Below, piece after piece: positions 23,959-32,657 of a stretch of 40,099 bases of DNA. Source of the stretch: Ideonella sp. (GTDB lineage Bacteria > Pseudomonadota > Gammaproteobacteria > Burkholderiales > Burkholderiaceae_C); NCBI RefSeq assembly GCF_016702655.1, contig NZ_JADJDO010000042.1, forward strand, positions 1 through 40,099, given 5' to 3'. The notes below the pieces were generated by a model, which saw only the letters and a program-made list of their open reading frames with translations, searched no databases and was not told the DNA's origin. Positions within the stretch are counted from its first letter, which is position 1. Every line of letters begins with the position of its first letter. The position numbers and the translations under genes are program-made.

Positions 23959-25897
23959 AGAACAAGATCGTCTCGGCCGACGCGGCCGTGGCGCTGGTGC
24001 GCGACGGCGACACCGTCGCCTTCTCCGGCTTCGTCGGCATCGGCACGCCGGAGGCCCTGATTGCAGCACTGCAGCGCCGCTTCGTCAGGACCGCCCAGCC
24101 GCGCGACTTGAGCCTCGTCTTCGCCGCTGCGCCGGGCGCCGCAACGACCGCGGCCTGAACCGTCTCGACGCACCCGGCCTCGTCAAGCGCGCCATCGGCG
24201 GCCACTGGAGCCTGGTGCCGCGCCTGGCCAAGCTGGCGCTGGACAACCGCATCGAGGCCTGGAACCTGCCGCTGGGCACGCTGTCGGAGCTGTTCCGCGA
24301 CATCGCCGGACGCCGCGCCGGCGTGCTCACCAAGACCGGCCTGCACACCTTCGTCGACCCGCGCCAGGACGGCGGACGCATCAACGCGCGCAGCACCGAT
24401 GCGCTGGTCGAAGTGGTCACGCTCGGGGGCGAGGAGTGGCTGCTCTACAAGGCCTTCCCGATCAAGGTCGCCTTGCTGCGTGGCACCACGGCCGACGCCG
24501 CCGGCAACATCACGCTGGAGCGCGAGGCGCTGACGCTCGACAACCTGGCGCTGGCCACTGCGGCACGCAACAGCGGCGGGCTGGTGGTGGTGCAGGTCGA
24601 GCGCACCGCCGCGCTCGGCACCCTGAACCCGCGCCAGGTGCACATCCCCGGCGTGCTGGTCGATTGCGTCGTCGTCGCGCCGCCCGAACTGCACGCGCAG
24701 ACCTTCGGCACCGCGTTCAACCCGGCGTTCTCGGGCGAGCTTCGCGTGCCGCTGGACGAGATGGCGCCGCTGGCGCTGGACGAGCGCAAGATCATCGGCC
24801 GCCGCTGCGCGTTCGAGCTGCCGATGGGCGGCGTGGTGAATCTGGGCATCGGCATGCCCGAGGCCGTGGCCGGCGTCGCCAACGAAGAGCGCGTGCTCAG
24901 CCACGTCACACTGACGGCCGAGCCGGGCGTGATCGGCGGCATGCCGCAGGGCGGCGCCGACTTCGGCGCGGCGGTAAACACCGATGCCTTGCTGGCGCAG
25001 AACCAGCAGTTCGACTTCTACGACGGCGGCGGTCTCGACCTGGCCTGCCTGGGCATGGCGCAGGTGGACGTGCACGGCCACGTCAACGTCAGCCGCTTCG
25101 GCAGCCGGCTGGCCGGCGCGGGCGGCTTCATCAACATCAGCCAGAACGCGCGCCGGCTGGTGATCGCAGGCACCTTCACCGCCGGCGGCCTGAAGCTGGC
25201 GATCGAGGACGGCGCGTTGCGCATCGTGCAGGAAGGGCGCGAACGAAAGTTCGTGCGCGCGGTGCAGCAGATCACCTTCAACGGCCGCTATGCGCACGAG
25301 CGCGGCCAGCCGGTGCTGTATGTCACCGAGCGCTGCGTGTTTCGCCTTGGCGCCGGCGGTTTGGAACTGGCCGAGGTGGCTCCTGGCATCGACATCGAAC
25401 GCGACATCCTGGCGCACATGGACTTCGCACCGAGGGTGGACAAGCCCGCCACGATGGACCTGCGCATCTTCCGCGACGAGCCGATGCAGCTTGCCGACAC
25501 GCTGCTGCAGCTCGAACTTGACCAGCGCGTCGCCTACGACGCGGCGCGCGAAACGCTGTTCGTCAACTGGGAGAACCTGCACATCCGCAGTCGCGACGAC
25601 GTCGACCGCATACGCCGCGCCGTCGAGGTGGCGTGCGAGAAGGTCGGCCACAAGGTGGCACTGGTCGCCAACTACGACAACTGCCGCATCGACCCGCACG
25701 TGGCCGACACGCACGCGGCGATGGTGCGCTATCTGCAGCTCCAGTACTACAGCTCGGCGACGCGCTACTCGACGAGTGCCTTCCTGCGCGCCAAGCTGGG
25801 CGAGGCGCTGACGCGGCGCCAGGTGTCGCCGCAGATCTTCGAGTCGGGCCACGACGCGGCGATGTTCCGCACGCGCGCGGCCGGCACGGCGCAATGA
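23955..25897 (+). CDS. Acyl-CoA:acetate/3-ketoacid CoA transferase family (Pct/YdiF type) with C-terminal extension, one frameshift
   Basis: Moves CoA between acyl groups and carboxylates. The GTG start overlaps phaC. N-terminal domain: KNKIVSADAAVALVRDGDTV and FSGFVGIGTPEALIAAL; a slip near 24140 follows, then LVKRAIGGHWSLVPRLAKLA and YKAFPIKVALLRGTTADAAG. C-terminal catalytic domain: MGGVVNLGIGMPEAVAGVAN and LTAEPGVIGGMPQGG, with the probable catalytic Glu near residue 322. EVAPGIDIERDILAHMDFAP normally comes close to the end of Pct/YdiF proteins. Here about 145 more residues follow, including VGHKVALVANYDNCRIDPHV and YYSSATRYSTSAFLRAKLGE. Total about 647 residues. Likely job: loading CoA onto hydroxy acids for PhaC. 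Confidence 0.87.
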
Positions 25898-26832
25898 ACG
25901 CTGCGGCGGCGCAAGCCGACAGGCCCGCCCGCGCCACGGCGCGACGTGCCGCGCCGCTACAGCAGCCCGAATTGATTCACGCGCGCGGACTGTCGCTGGC
26001 GGGCTTTCACAGGCTCGCGATCTGGCACTGGTCAGCGCCGGCCGATGCGGTGCCGGTCATCTGCCTGCACGGCCTGACGCGCAACGGCCGCGACTTCGAC
26101 ATGCTGGCGCGCGAACTCGTCCGGCGCGGGCGCAGCGTCTACTGCCCCGACATCGTCGGCCGCGGCCGCAGCGACTGGCTGCGCGACCCGAACCAGTACC
26201 ACCTCGGCCAGTACGCAGCCGATCTGAACAACGTCGTCCAGCGCATCGGCTGCGAGCAGGTCGACTGGGTCGGCACCTCGCTCGGCGGGCTGGTCGGCAT
26301 GACGCTGGCGGCGCAGCCGGGCCATCCGATCAGGCGCCTGGTGCTCAACGACATCGGGCCCTTCATCCCGGCATCCGCGCTGCGCCGGCTCGGCGCCCAC
26401 CTCGACTCGCCGTTGCGGCATTTCGATTCCGTCGCCGCGGCCGAGACGCACATTCGCAGCACGCTGGCGCCGTTCGGCGATCTCGACGACACGCAATGGC
26501 GGCACTTGACCGAGTACAGCCTCAAGCCGAGCGCCGATCGACCCGGCGTCGAGTTGCGCCACGACCCGGCCATCGCGCGCACCTTTCGCCAGTGGCAGTA
26601 CTTCAACGTCGACTTGTGGAGCACCTGGCAGCGCATCGACTGCCCGGTACGCGTGCTGCGCGGCGCGGAGTCCGACTTTCTCTCGCGAGCCACGGCTCAA
26701 CGCATGGCCGCGAGCCGGCCGTGCGCGAGCACGGTCGAGTTCGAGGGTTGCGGCCATGTGCCGTCATTGATGCGTGCCGACCAGTTGGCAGCGGCGCTGG
26801 AATTTCTTGGCGCCACCGAACACGTTGGATGA
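25894..26832 (+). CDS. Alpha/beta hydrolase closing the phaEC operon
   Basis: Intact 312-residue alpha/beta-fold hydrolase with an Ala/Arg-rich N-terminal tail of about 25 residues. HLAIW-like core entry FHRLAIWHWSAP, oxyanion PVICLHGLTRNGRDFDMLA, nucleophile Ser129 in VDWVGTSLGGLVGM, Asp261 in LRGAESDFLS and His288 in FEGCGHVPSLM complete the triad. It overlaps the CoA transferase by four bases. A PHA oligomer hydrolase, thioesterase or hydroxy-ester hydrolase would fit the context, but the sequence does not decide between them. No signal peptide is visible, so it acts in the cytosol. Confidence 0.85.
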   Translation: MNAAAAQADRPARATARRAAPLQQPELIHARGLSLAGFHRLAIWHWSAPADAVPVICLHGLTRNGRDFDMLARELVRRGRSVYCPDIVGRGRSDWLRDPNQYHLGQYAADLNNVVQRIGCEQVDWVGTSLGGLVGMTLAAQPGHPIRRLVLNDIGPFIPASALRRLGAHLDSPLRHFDSVAAAETHIRSTLAPFGDLDDTQWRHLTEYSLKPSADRPGVELRHDPAIARTFRQWQYFNVDLWSTWQRIDCPVRVLRGAESDFLSRATAQRMAASRPCASTVEFEGCGHVPSLMRADQLAAALEFLGATEHVG

Positions 26833-26908
26833 GCGTGGGGGCCCGGCCAGCGCGGGGCGAGGATTTCGACGCGCACCAGCCGCGCGTCGAGTGAAAACAC
26901 GCATGGGG

Positions 26909-26999
26909 TGAACCGCCCGGCCGACACCAGCCGGTGCTCGAGCACGCAGCCGGCCGAGCCGGCGCCGACGATCACATGGTCGTAAGTCTGTTGCGACAT
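26909..26999 (-). pseudogene. GMC oxidoreductase, N-terminal fragment
   Basis: The minus strand from 26999 reads MSQQTYDHVIVGAGSAGCVL then EHRLVSAGR, the FAD-binding N-terminus of choline-dehydrogenase-like GMC oxidoreductases (GxGxxG). After about 30 residues similarity ends, whereas the family is over 500 residues long. The rest of the gene is absent before the hydrolase on the other strand. It is a deletion remnant. Confidence 0.7.
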
Positions 27000-27134
27000 C
27001 CAGGCGCCCCGTCGATGCGAGCCGGGCGCGATGCTCGCTCGCGTCGCGCTGTCGATCAAGCGCCGAGGCGCTTCATGCGCCGCAGGGCAACGCGCTGTGC
27101 GCCGCCAGTCAACGAACGGCGATCCCGGTGCGCT

Positions 27135-27845
27135 TCAGGCGCGCGCGGCGCGGGTGCGCGGCTTCGCGACCGCGGCGGACTCGCGGTCCCACGACGGCTC
27201 GGGCCCGAAGCGCTCGGCCAGGAAGTCCAGCATTGCGCGCAGCAGCCGCGGCTGGTGGCTGTGCGACAGGTACAGCGCATGGATGCCCAGCGTCTCGGGC
27301 TCCCAGGCCGGCAGCAGGCGGACCAAGTGTCCGCGCCGCAGGTGCTCGCCGACCAGGTAGGTCGGTAGCAGACCGATGCCCGCACCGGCGAGCACGCCGT
27401 GCGGGATGACCACGGTCTCGTTGGCCGACAGCGTACCGCGGACCGGGATGCGCACCGTCTGCCCGCCCTTGGTCAAGCGGTACTCGGGGCGGCCGACGTG
27501 CGCGCGCCCCACGCAGCGGTGGCGGCGCAGATCGTCCGGCGTGCGCGGCATGCCGGCCGCGGCCAGGTAGGCCGGCGAAGCGCAGACGACCGAGCGGCAC
27601 ACGCCGAGCCGACGCGCCACCAGGTTCGGCTCGAGCTGGTTGCTGATGCGCAACGTCAGATCGATGCGCTCCTCGACCAGATTGACCGCGCGTTCGAGCG
27701 CGATCAGCTCGATCTCGGTCTGTGGGTGCAGCGCCAGAAAGGTGGTCACCGCGCCGACCAGGTGCGACTGCGCGAACGACAGGCTGGTCGTGATGCGCAG
27801 CCGCCCCGACGGCGCAAGCTGGCGCTGGCCGGCGCTGGCGCTCAA
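27135..27845 (-). pseudogene. LysR-family regulator lacking its DNA-binding domain
   Basis: About 236 residues of a LysR substrate-binding domain: APSGRLRITTSLSFAQSHLV, EIELIALERAVNLVEERIDL, TLRISNQLEPNLVARRLGVC, VIPHGVLAGAGIGLLPTYLV and LSHSHQPRLLRAMLDFLAER. The N-terminal helix-turn-helix and linker (about 85-90 residues) are missing. Near 27820-27850 the sequence passes straight into a plus-strand MBL-fold gene that also lacks its start. Both neighbours lost their 5' ends at one junction. The remaining domain could not act as a normal regulator. Confidence 0.82.
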
Positions 27846-28374
27846 GGTCTACAACGCCGATGCGGCGAGCTTCAACGTCAACGCGGTGCTGGTGTCGGGC
27901 GCGAACGACGCCGTGCTGGTGGACACCGGCTTCACCCGCGCCGACGCCCACCGCATCGCGGCGATGGTGCTGGACAGCAAGAAGAAGCTGACCACGATCT
28001 ACATCAGCCAGGCCGACCCCGACTTCTACTTCGGCGCCGCGGTGCTGAAGCAGGTGTTCCCCGATGCGAAGCTGATCGCCAGCGCGGCGACGGTGAAGAA
28101 GATCGAAGCCACCCTCGCGACCAAGCTCGCCGTGTGGGGGCCGCGCATGGGCGCCAACCCGCCGGTCAATCCGCCGCTGCTGGAAGCGAAGGCCGGCAAC
28201 ATGATCACGCTCAAAGGCCGGCCGCTCGAAGTGCGCGTGCTCGACGATTTGATCGCCAAGGCCGCCAACGCCGCCGCGCTGATCGACGCCATGAAGGCCG
28301 CCTACCCGAACGCGGGCCTGATGGTGGCACTCGACATCGGCGCCAAGGTCAACAAGGGCGAGATGAAGTGGTGA
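27838..28374 (+). pseudogene. MBL-fold hydrolase, 5'-truncated and internally deleted
   Basis: The plus strand reads LALKVYNADAASFNVNAVLV, SGANDAVLVDTGFTRADAHR and LTTIYISQADPDFYFGAAVL, the start of a secreted metallo-beta-lactamase-fold family. The signal peptide and start codon are missing. After GRPLEVRVLD the sequence jumps to DLIAKAANAAALIDAMKAAY and ends DIGAKVNKGEMKW. From memory of the family about 80 residues, including the second half of the metal site, are gone between those points without changing the frame. No functional product is expected. Confidence 0.75.
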
Positions 28375-28399
28375 GCGGCTCAGTCCTTCGACCGCATGC

Positions 28400-28722
28400 C
28401 GAAGGGCTGCCTCGGCGGCCCGTCGGCAGCCGCAGCATCAGGGTCAGCGGATGCGCGTTCGAGGGCTGGAAGCCATAGTGCGCGTCGAACTGTTTGGCCC
28501 GATCGCCCAGGGCGTGGACCAGGAGTGCGCGAACCCCGGCGTCGTCGACAACGGTGATCGCCGCCGAAGCCACTCGTCCAACGATGTCTCGCCGCATGCG
28601 AAGGCGTCGAGCCGATGCGCGGATGTGAGCGGCTCGGGCTGGGCCGGGACGAGGCTCAAGCAGACCGGCCTCGACGGGCGCGCTTCTTGACCTCGGCACC
28701 CGACTTCCACGGCGCCTGGCAC
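28400..28722 (-). pseudogene. GNAT-family toxin (TacT-like) with internal deletion
   Basis: The minus strand has PEPLTSAHRLDAFACGETSL followed by DEWLRR, the start of TacT-type acetyltransferase toxins. It then jumps, in another frame, to GVRALLVHALGDRAKQFDAH, YGFQPSNAHPLTLMLRL, the family's C-terminus. The central 70 or so residues with the acetyl-CoA loop are missing. No DUF1778 antitoxin is recognisable upstream. It is a dead toxin gene next to the hipBA module. Confidence 0.68.
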
Positions 28723-28797
28723 GGCGAGTCGCGGCGAACTGAACGACTGCGAACGGCTCGCGAACTCATCTCCGGTGCAGGCCCGGAGTCGAACGGG

Positions 28798-30071
28798 TCA
28801 GACGGCGTCCGGCGGCGCGTCGCGAAAGAACGAGGGCGGTAGCATGGCCTGCTCGAGCATCTCGATGCTGCGCTGCTCGACGCCTCGCTGGATGAAGAAC
28901 TCGCGCCAGCCGCGGACGACGGCCAACATCCCATCGATCAGCGCCTGCGCCTCTTCCTTCGTCAATCCGAACACGTCGCACCGGGACAGGATGTTGTAGA
29001 GGCTGGCGGCTCGCCCGAACCGGCCGACCTCGAGAGCCAAGTCGCGACGTTCGAGTGAGACCAGCGACACTGGCAGGATGTCGTAGGCGGGCGATAGGCG
29101 CCAGCCACCCTTTTCGTGCAGCAGCGCGTGATTGCGGGGGTGGTCGTCGTTGTTGGTGACCATGGCGTTGAACACCATGCGAAGGAACAGTTCGCGACGG
29201 TCGTCATTGCTCTTGACGGACCAGCGCCGAAGTTCATCGGCCAGCAACAGGTACGACCACCGGTCGCGGCCAAGGTAGCCGTCCTCGGCGTCGATCACCG
29301 TCAGGCCCGACACGAGCCCGTAGCGCCGGTAGGCGTTGGCATCCGGGTTCCATTCGCGGTCGAAGCGGTCGAGCATGAGTGCGTCGCGCCCGCCGACGGG
29401 CTCAAGGCGTGCGCCACAAACTCGAAGGCCGGTGGCGCGCGCAAGCTCCAGCGTCGCGTATTCGATCCGCTGCATGTTGTGCCGGTCGGCTTTTTCCGGC
29501 AGTTTGGCCAACCAGATCTTGTGGTTGTCTTCGACCGTCACCTTGGGTCTTGCGCCGCCCATGCTCGTGCCGGGTTCGAGTTCCTCGAGGACCTCGTGTG
29601 GAGCCGCCCGTCTGCTTCGAGCTTCTCGGCGGCTTCGATCAGGGTGGCCAACTGGTGGGTGCGATTGAAAGGTCGCCTCGGAGCAGGCGGCGTCGCGGTT
29701 GGTCCGAAGCTCAGGTTGCCGGCGCCATCGTCGGGCCCGTTGAGCAGGTACTCCACTTCCTGGATGTCCGCTTCGGGGCGCTGCAGCTTGGCCTGGATGA
29801 CTCGGCGACCCCATGCGTCCGGGCTGGCGTCGCGAACGGCACCGGGGATGCCCTTGAGCTTCGTGAACTTGCGCGGGCGCGTCGACAGGGGCAGGTGGAA
29901 TGGGTCCAGGGCCACCACCTCCGGCCGTTCGAGATACCGCTTGCCGTACGTGAGGGTGCCTTCAAAGGCGCCCGCGCCGACGACGCGCACCTTGAGGTGC
30001 GCACATGGCACGGTCTCCATTGTCCCGGGAAGCTGGATGTAGACGTAGCAGGCTTGTTCGTCGTCGGTCAT
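28798..30071 (-). CDS. hipA: HipA-type serine/threonine kinase toxin, one frameshift
   Basis: Kinase of the type II HipA family, which in E. coli phosphorylates glutamyl-tRNA synthetase and induces dormancy. The N-lobe reads ACYVYIQLPGTMETVPCAHL, FEGTLTYGKRYLERPEVVAL and LKGIPGAVRDASPDAWGRRV. One slip near 29600 separates it from the core: ELEPGTSMGGARPKVTV (Gly-rich loop with Lys), LMLDRFDRE, GRDRWSYLLLADELRRWS, VTNNDDHPRNHALLHE with the catalytic Asp, and WRLSPAYDILPVSL with the metal-binding Asp. About 425 residues, normal. It lies four bases downstream of hipB, so the two are co-transcribed. The frameshift could be an error or an inactivating mutation. Confidence 0.9.
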
Positions 30072-30074
30072 CGG

Positions 30075-30413
30075 TCAGAAGTCGTTGTCGCTGTCGACCG
30101 GGCGGCGCACGCGCTTGGGCCGGCGAGCGGCCTCCAGGATCTTCCCGTGCTCGTCAGCCTCGGGGTCGGCAAGCGCAACGGCAGTGTTGAGCAGGCCCAG
30201 CTTCCAGAGCACGGTGAAGGCGGTGGCGACGGTCGCGCCCGATGCACCCTTCTCGAGGGTGTAGAGCGTTTTGCGAGTGATGCCGCAGGCTTGCGCCAAC
30301 TCCGCTTGGCTCAGGCCGCGGCGGATGCGAGCGAGTCGGACGTTTTCGCCCAGTCGCTGTACTGCGGACGTGACCTCCAGCGGAGTTGTGGCAGCAGCCA
30401 TTGCGCTACCCAT
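30075..30413 (-). CDS. hipB: HipB-type antitoxin, Xre-family HTH
   Basis: 112-residue DNA-binding antitoxin, intact. The HTH is clear: AVQRLGENVRLARIRRGLSQ, AELAQACGITRKTLYTLEKG, then TAFTVLWKLGLLNTAVAL. The C-terminal tail is basic (ARRPKRVRRPVDSDNDF) and may contact HipA. Start at 30413 (MGSAMAAA) or Met5 at 30401. It precedes hipA in the same operon and probably represses it by binding the palindrome at 30427-30442. Confidence 0.9.
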   Translation of the reverse strand: MGSAMAAATTPLEVTSAVQRLGENVRLARIRRGLSQAELAQACGITRKTLYTLEKGASGATVATAFTVLWKLGLLNTAVALADPEADEHGKILEAARRPKRVRRPVDSDNDF

Positions 30414-30426
30414 AAAGCTACTTGAC

Positions 30427-30462
30427 GGGTAGTAATTTACCCATCAGTTTGGCTCATGTCAA
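30427..30462 (-). promoter_or_regulatory. hipBA promoter with operator over the -10
   Basis: On the minus strand TTGACA (30462-30457), a 17-base spacer and TAAATT (30439-30434) form a strong sigma-70 promoter toward hipB. The palindrome GGGTA-GTAATT-TACCC (30427-30442) covers the -10. A further GGGTA copy lies at the hipB start codon (30410-30414 region). This fits autorepression by HipB. Confidence 0.75.
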
Positions 30463-30483
30463 CCCGCGTTCAGGAACGGCCGG

Positions 30484-30545
30484 TTCGGGCGCGTCTCTTG
30501 AGGAAACGCAAGGCCGCCCGAAGTTTTCTCAACCCCCGCGGGGGG
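30484..30545. other. Short gap with inverted repeats between hipB promoter and acyl-CoA synthetase gene
   Basis: TTCGGGCG (30484-30491) and CGCCCGAA (30515-30522) are complementary, and CCCCCGCGGGGG starts at 30533. The second lies just after the stop of the minus-strand gene and may be its terminator, though no T-run follows directly. Homopolymer G here may also be a sequencing weak spot. Confidence 0.35.
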
Positions 30546-30552
30546 GGGCCTC

Positions 30553-32657
30553 TCAGGCTGTTCTGAGTGCGCCGACCCGTATGCGGCCATCGACCGCGCA
30601 CACCGAATCTGCGAACGCGAGCACCGGGTTGAGGTCGAGCTCCTCGATCTCCGGCAGGTCGGCGAGCATCATCGACAGCCGCTGCATCAACTCCACGAGC
30701 GCGCGCTTGCACAGCGCCGGGCGGCCGCGAACACCGTCGAGCAGGGCCGCGGCGCGGATTGCCGCGAGCATGCCCTGCGCCTGCGGCGCGCTCACCGGGC
30801 AGAGGCGAAACACCACATCTCCGAGTACTTCGACATGCACGCCGCCGAGGCCGAACATCAGCATGTGCCCGAGCCCTGCGGCGCGCGTCGCGCCGACGAT
30901 GAGTTCCTGGCCGCCGGGGACGAATTTCTGCACCTGGAAGCGCAGCGCCCCGAGGTGGCCGAGGCGACCCTGCATGTCGCACACCGCCGCACGCACGGCT
31001 TGCGCGTCGGCAAGGTCGATCGCGACGCCGCCGACATCGCTCTTGTGGCTCGCCGCCTCGGCATCGACCTTGACGACGACCGGGTAGCCGATGCTTTGCG
31101 CGGCTCTCGCGGCGCTCTCGGCGTCGTCGACGACCGCGCTCGCAGCCATCGGGATGCGGGAGCAGCCGAACAGCGCCGCCACCTCTTCGGCGCCAGTGCC
31201 GCGCCCGGCGCGCAGCGCCGATTCGACGATGCTGCGCGCACGCCTCGCGTCGACGTCGTCGAACACTTTCGGCGCAGCTTGCGGGCGCGCGCGCAGGCGC
31301 CGGTAGCGATCGAGCGCGGCGAGGGCTCGCGCGGCCTCGCTCGGGTAGGCATAGCAGGGCACGCCGCCGTCCTGCAGCAAGCGCTGCGTGGCCCGAAAGC
31401 GCTCCTGCGTCAGGTCGGTCATCAGGTTGCACACGATCGGTTTGCTGCGCTTCTTCGCCGCGGCGACGATCTCGCGCGCGATCGCCTGCGTGTCGGTGAA
31501 TGACGGCGTGACGAAGTTCAGGTACAGCGCGTCGATGTCGGGGTCGTCCTGCAGCACCTCGATCGCGGCGCGGAAGTGTTCGGCCCCGGCGGTGGCAACG
31601 ACGTCGACCGGGTTGGTGAGCGCCGCCTGCGGCAGCAACGCGCCGCGCAGCCTCTCGACCGACACTGCCGACAGCGGCGGCACTTCCAGCCCCTCGGCGA
31701 CGAGCGCGTCGGTGGCGATCACCGCCGGCCCGCCCGTGTTGGCCAGGATGGCGACGCGCGGGCCGCGCGGGATGGGCTGGGTCGCAAACGCCAGCGCGGC
31801 GCGCACGAGCTCGCCCTCGTCGCGGAACGACAGGATGCCCGTCTTCTCGAAGATGAGTTCGGTCGCGATGTCGACGCCGGCGAGCGACCCGGTGTGCGAC
31901 GACGCGGCCTTGGCGCCCTGTTCGGTGCGCCCGGCCTTCATCGCCAGCACGGGCTTGCGCGCCGCCACGTCGCTCGCGACTTCGAGAAACTCGCGCGGGT
32001 CGGCAAAGCCCTCGGTGTAGAGCACGACCGCGCGCGTCGCCTCGTCGTCGCCCCAGTAGCGCAGGATCTCGGCGATCGACACGTCGCAGGCGTTGCCGTT
32101 GGAGGCGGCATGCGCAGGCCCACGCCGGTGTCGGCAAGCCCTGCAGGATCAGGCCGCCAACGCCGCCGCTGAGCGCCGCGAGCGAAATCGCGCCCGCCTG
32201 CGGCATCGTGTTGGTGAAGTTGCAGTAAGGCGCGATGCGCGGCATCGGTGTTGATCGTGCCCCGGCAGTTGGGCCTGAAGACGCGGATGCCGTAGCGCCT
32301 GGCCTCGGCCATGAAGGCCTGCTGCAGGCGCGCGCCCTCTGCGCCCACCTCGTTGAAGCCGGCCGAGTTGATGATCACCGCCTTGACGCCCTTCTCGCCG
32401 CACTGCGCCATCACGCCGGGCACCTGCTCGGCGGCGACGATGATGTGCGCCAGGTCCACCGGACCCGGGATCGCGGCCACGCTGGGGTAGGCCGCGAGGC
32501 CGCGGATCTCGCTCGCACTCGGGTGCACCGGGTAGATGGCGCCGGTGTAGCCGAAGGCCTGCAGGTTGGCGATCACCGAGTGCCCCACCGCATGCTCGCG
32601 CGCCGACGCGCCGACGACGGCCACCGCGCGCGGCTTGAAGAAGGCGTCCAGGCTCAT
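30553..32657 (-). CDS. Acetate-CoA ligase-like (NDP-forming) acyl-CoA synthetase, frameshifted
   Basis: Fused acyl-CoA synthetase of the NDP-forming type, about 700 residues. CoA-binding domain: MSLDAFFKPRAVAVVGASAR, AIYPVHPSASEIRGLAAYPS and GVKAVIINSAGFNEVG. Two or three slips near 32110-32250 break the frame. The succinyl-CoA-ligase-like domain then reads GDDEATRAVVLYTEGFADPR and AAKAASSHTGSLAGVDI-like text, with the phospho-His in SSHTGSLAG. The ATP-grasp domain is at the end: RIPMAASAVV, IGYPVVVKVDAEAASHKSDV and EIEELDLNPVLAFADSV. It would activate a carboxylic acid with CoA. It overlaps the next upstream gene by four bases, so it forms an operon with a dehydratase-type enzyme. Substrate unknown. 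Confidence 0.88.

Noticed and set aside
21937..25894. Two long minus-strand frames of about 608 and 677 codons.
   Set aside because: They lie opposite clear phaEC, CoA transferase and gbd genes and have no family motifs.
28770..28880. tRNA-like pattern on the minus strand: GCAGGCC and GGCCTGC 76 bases apart with a T-arm-like CCCGTTCGACTCCGGG.
   Set aside because: There is no D-arm, no anticodon stem and no U33 equivalent, and most of it is the hipA C-terminal coding sequence. The spacing is taken as coincidence.
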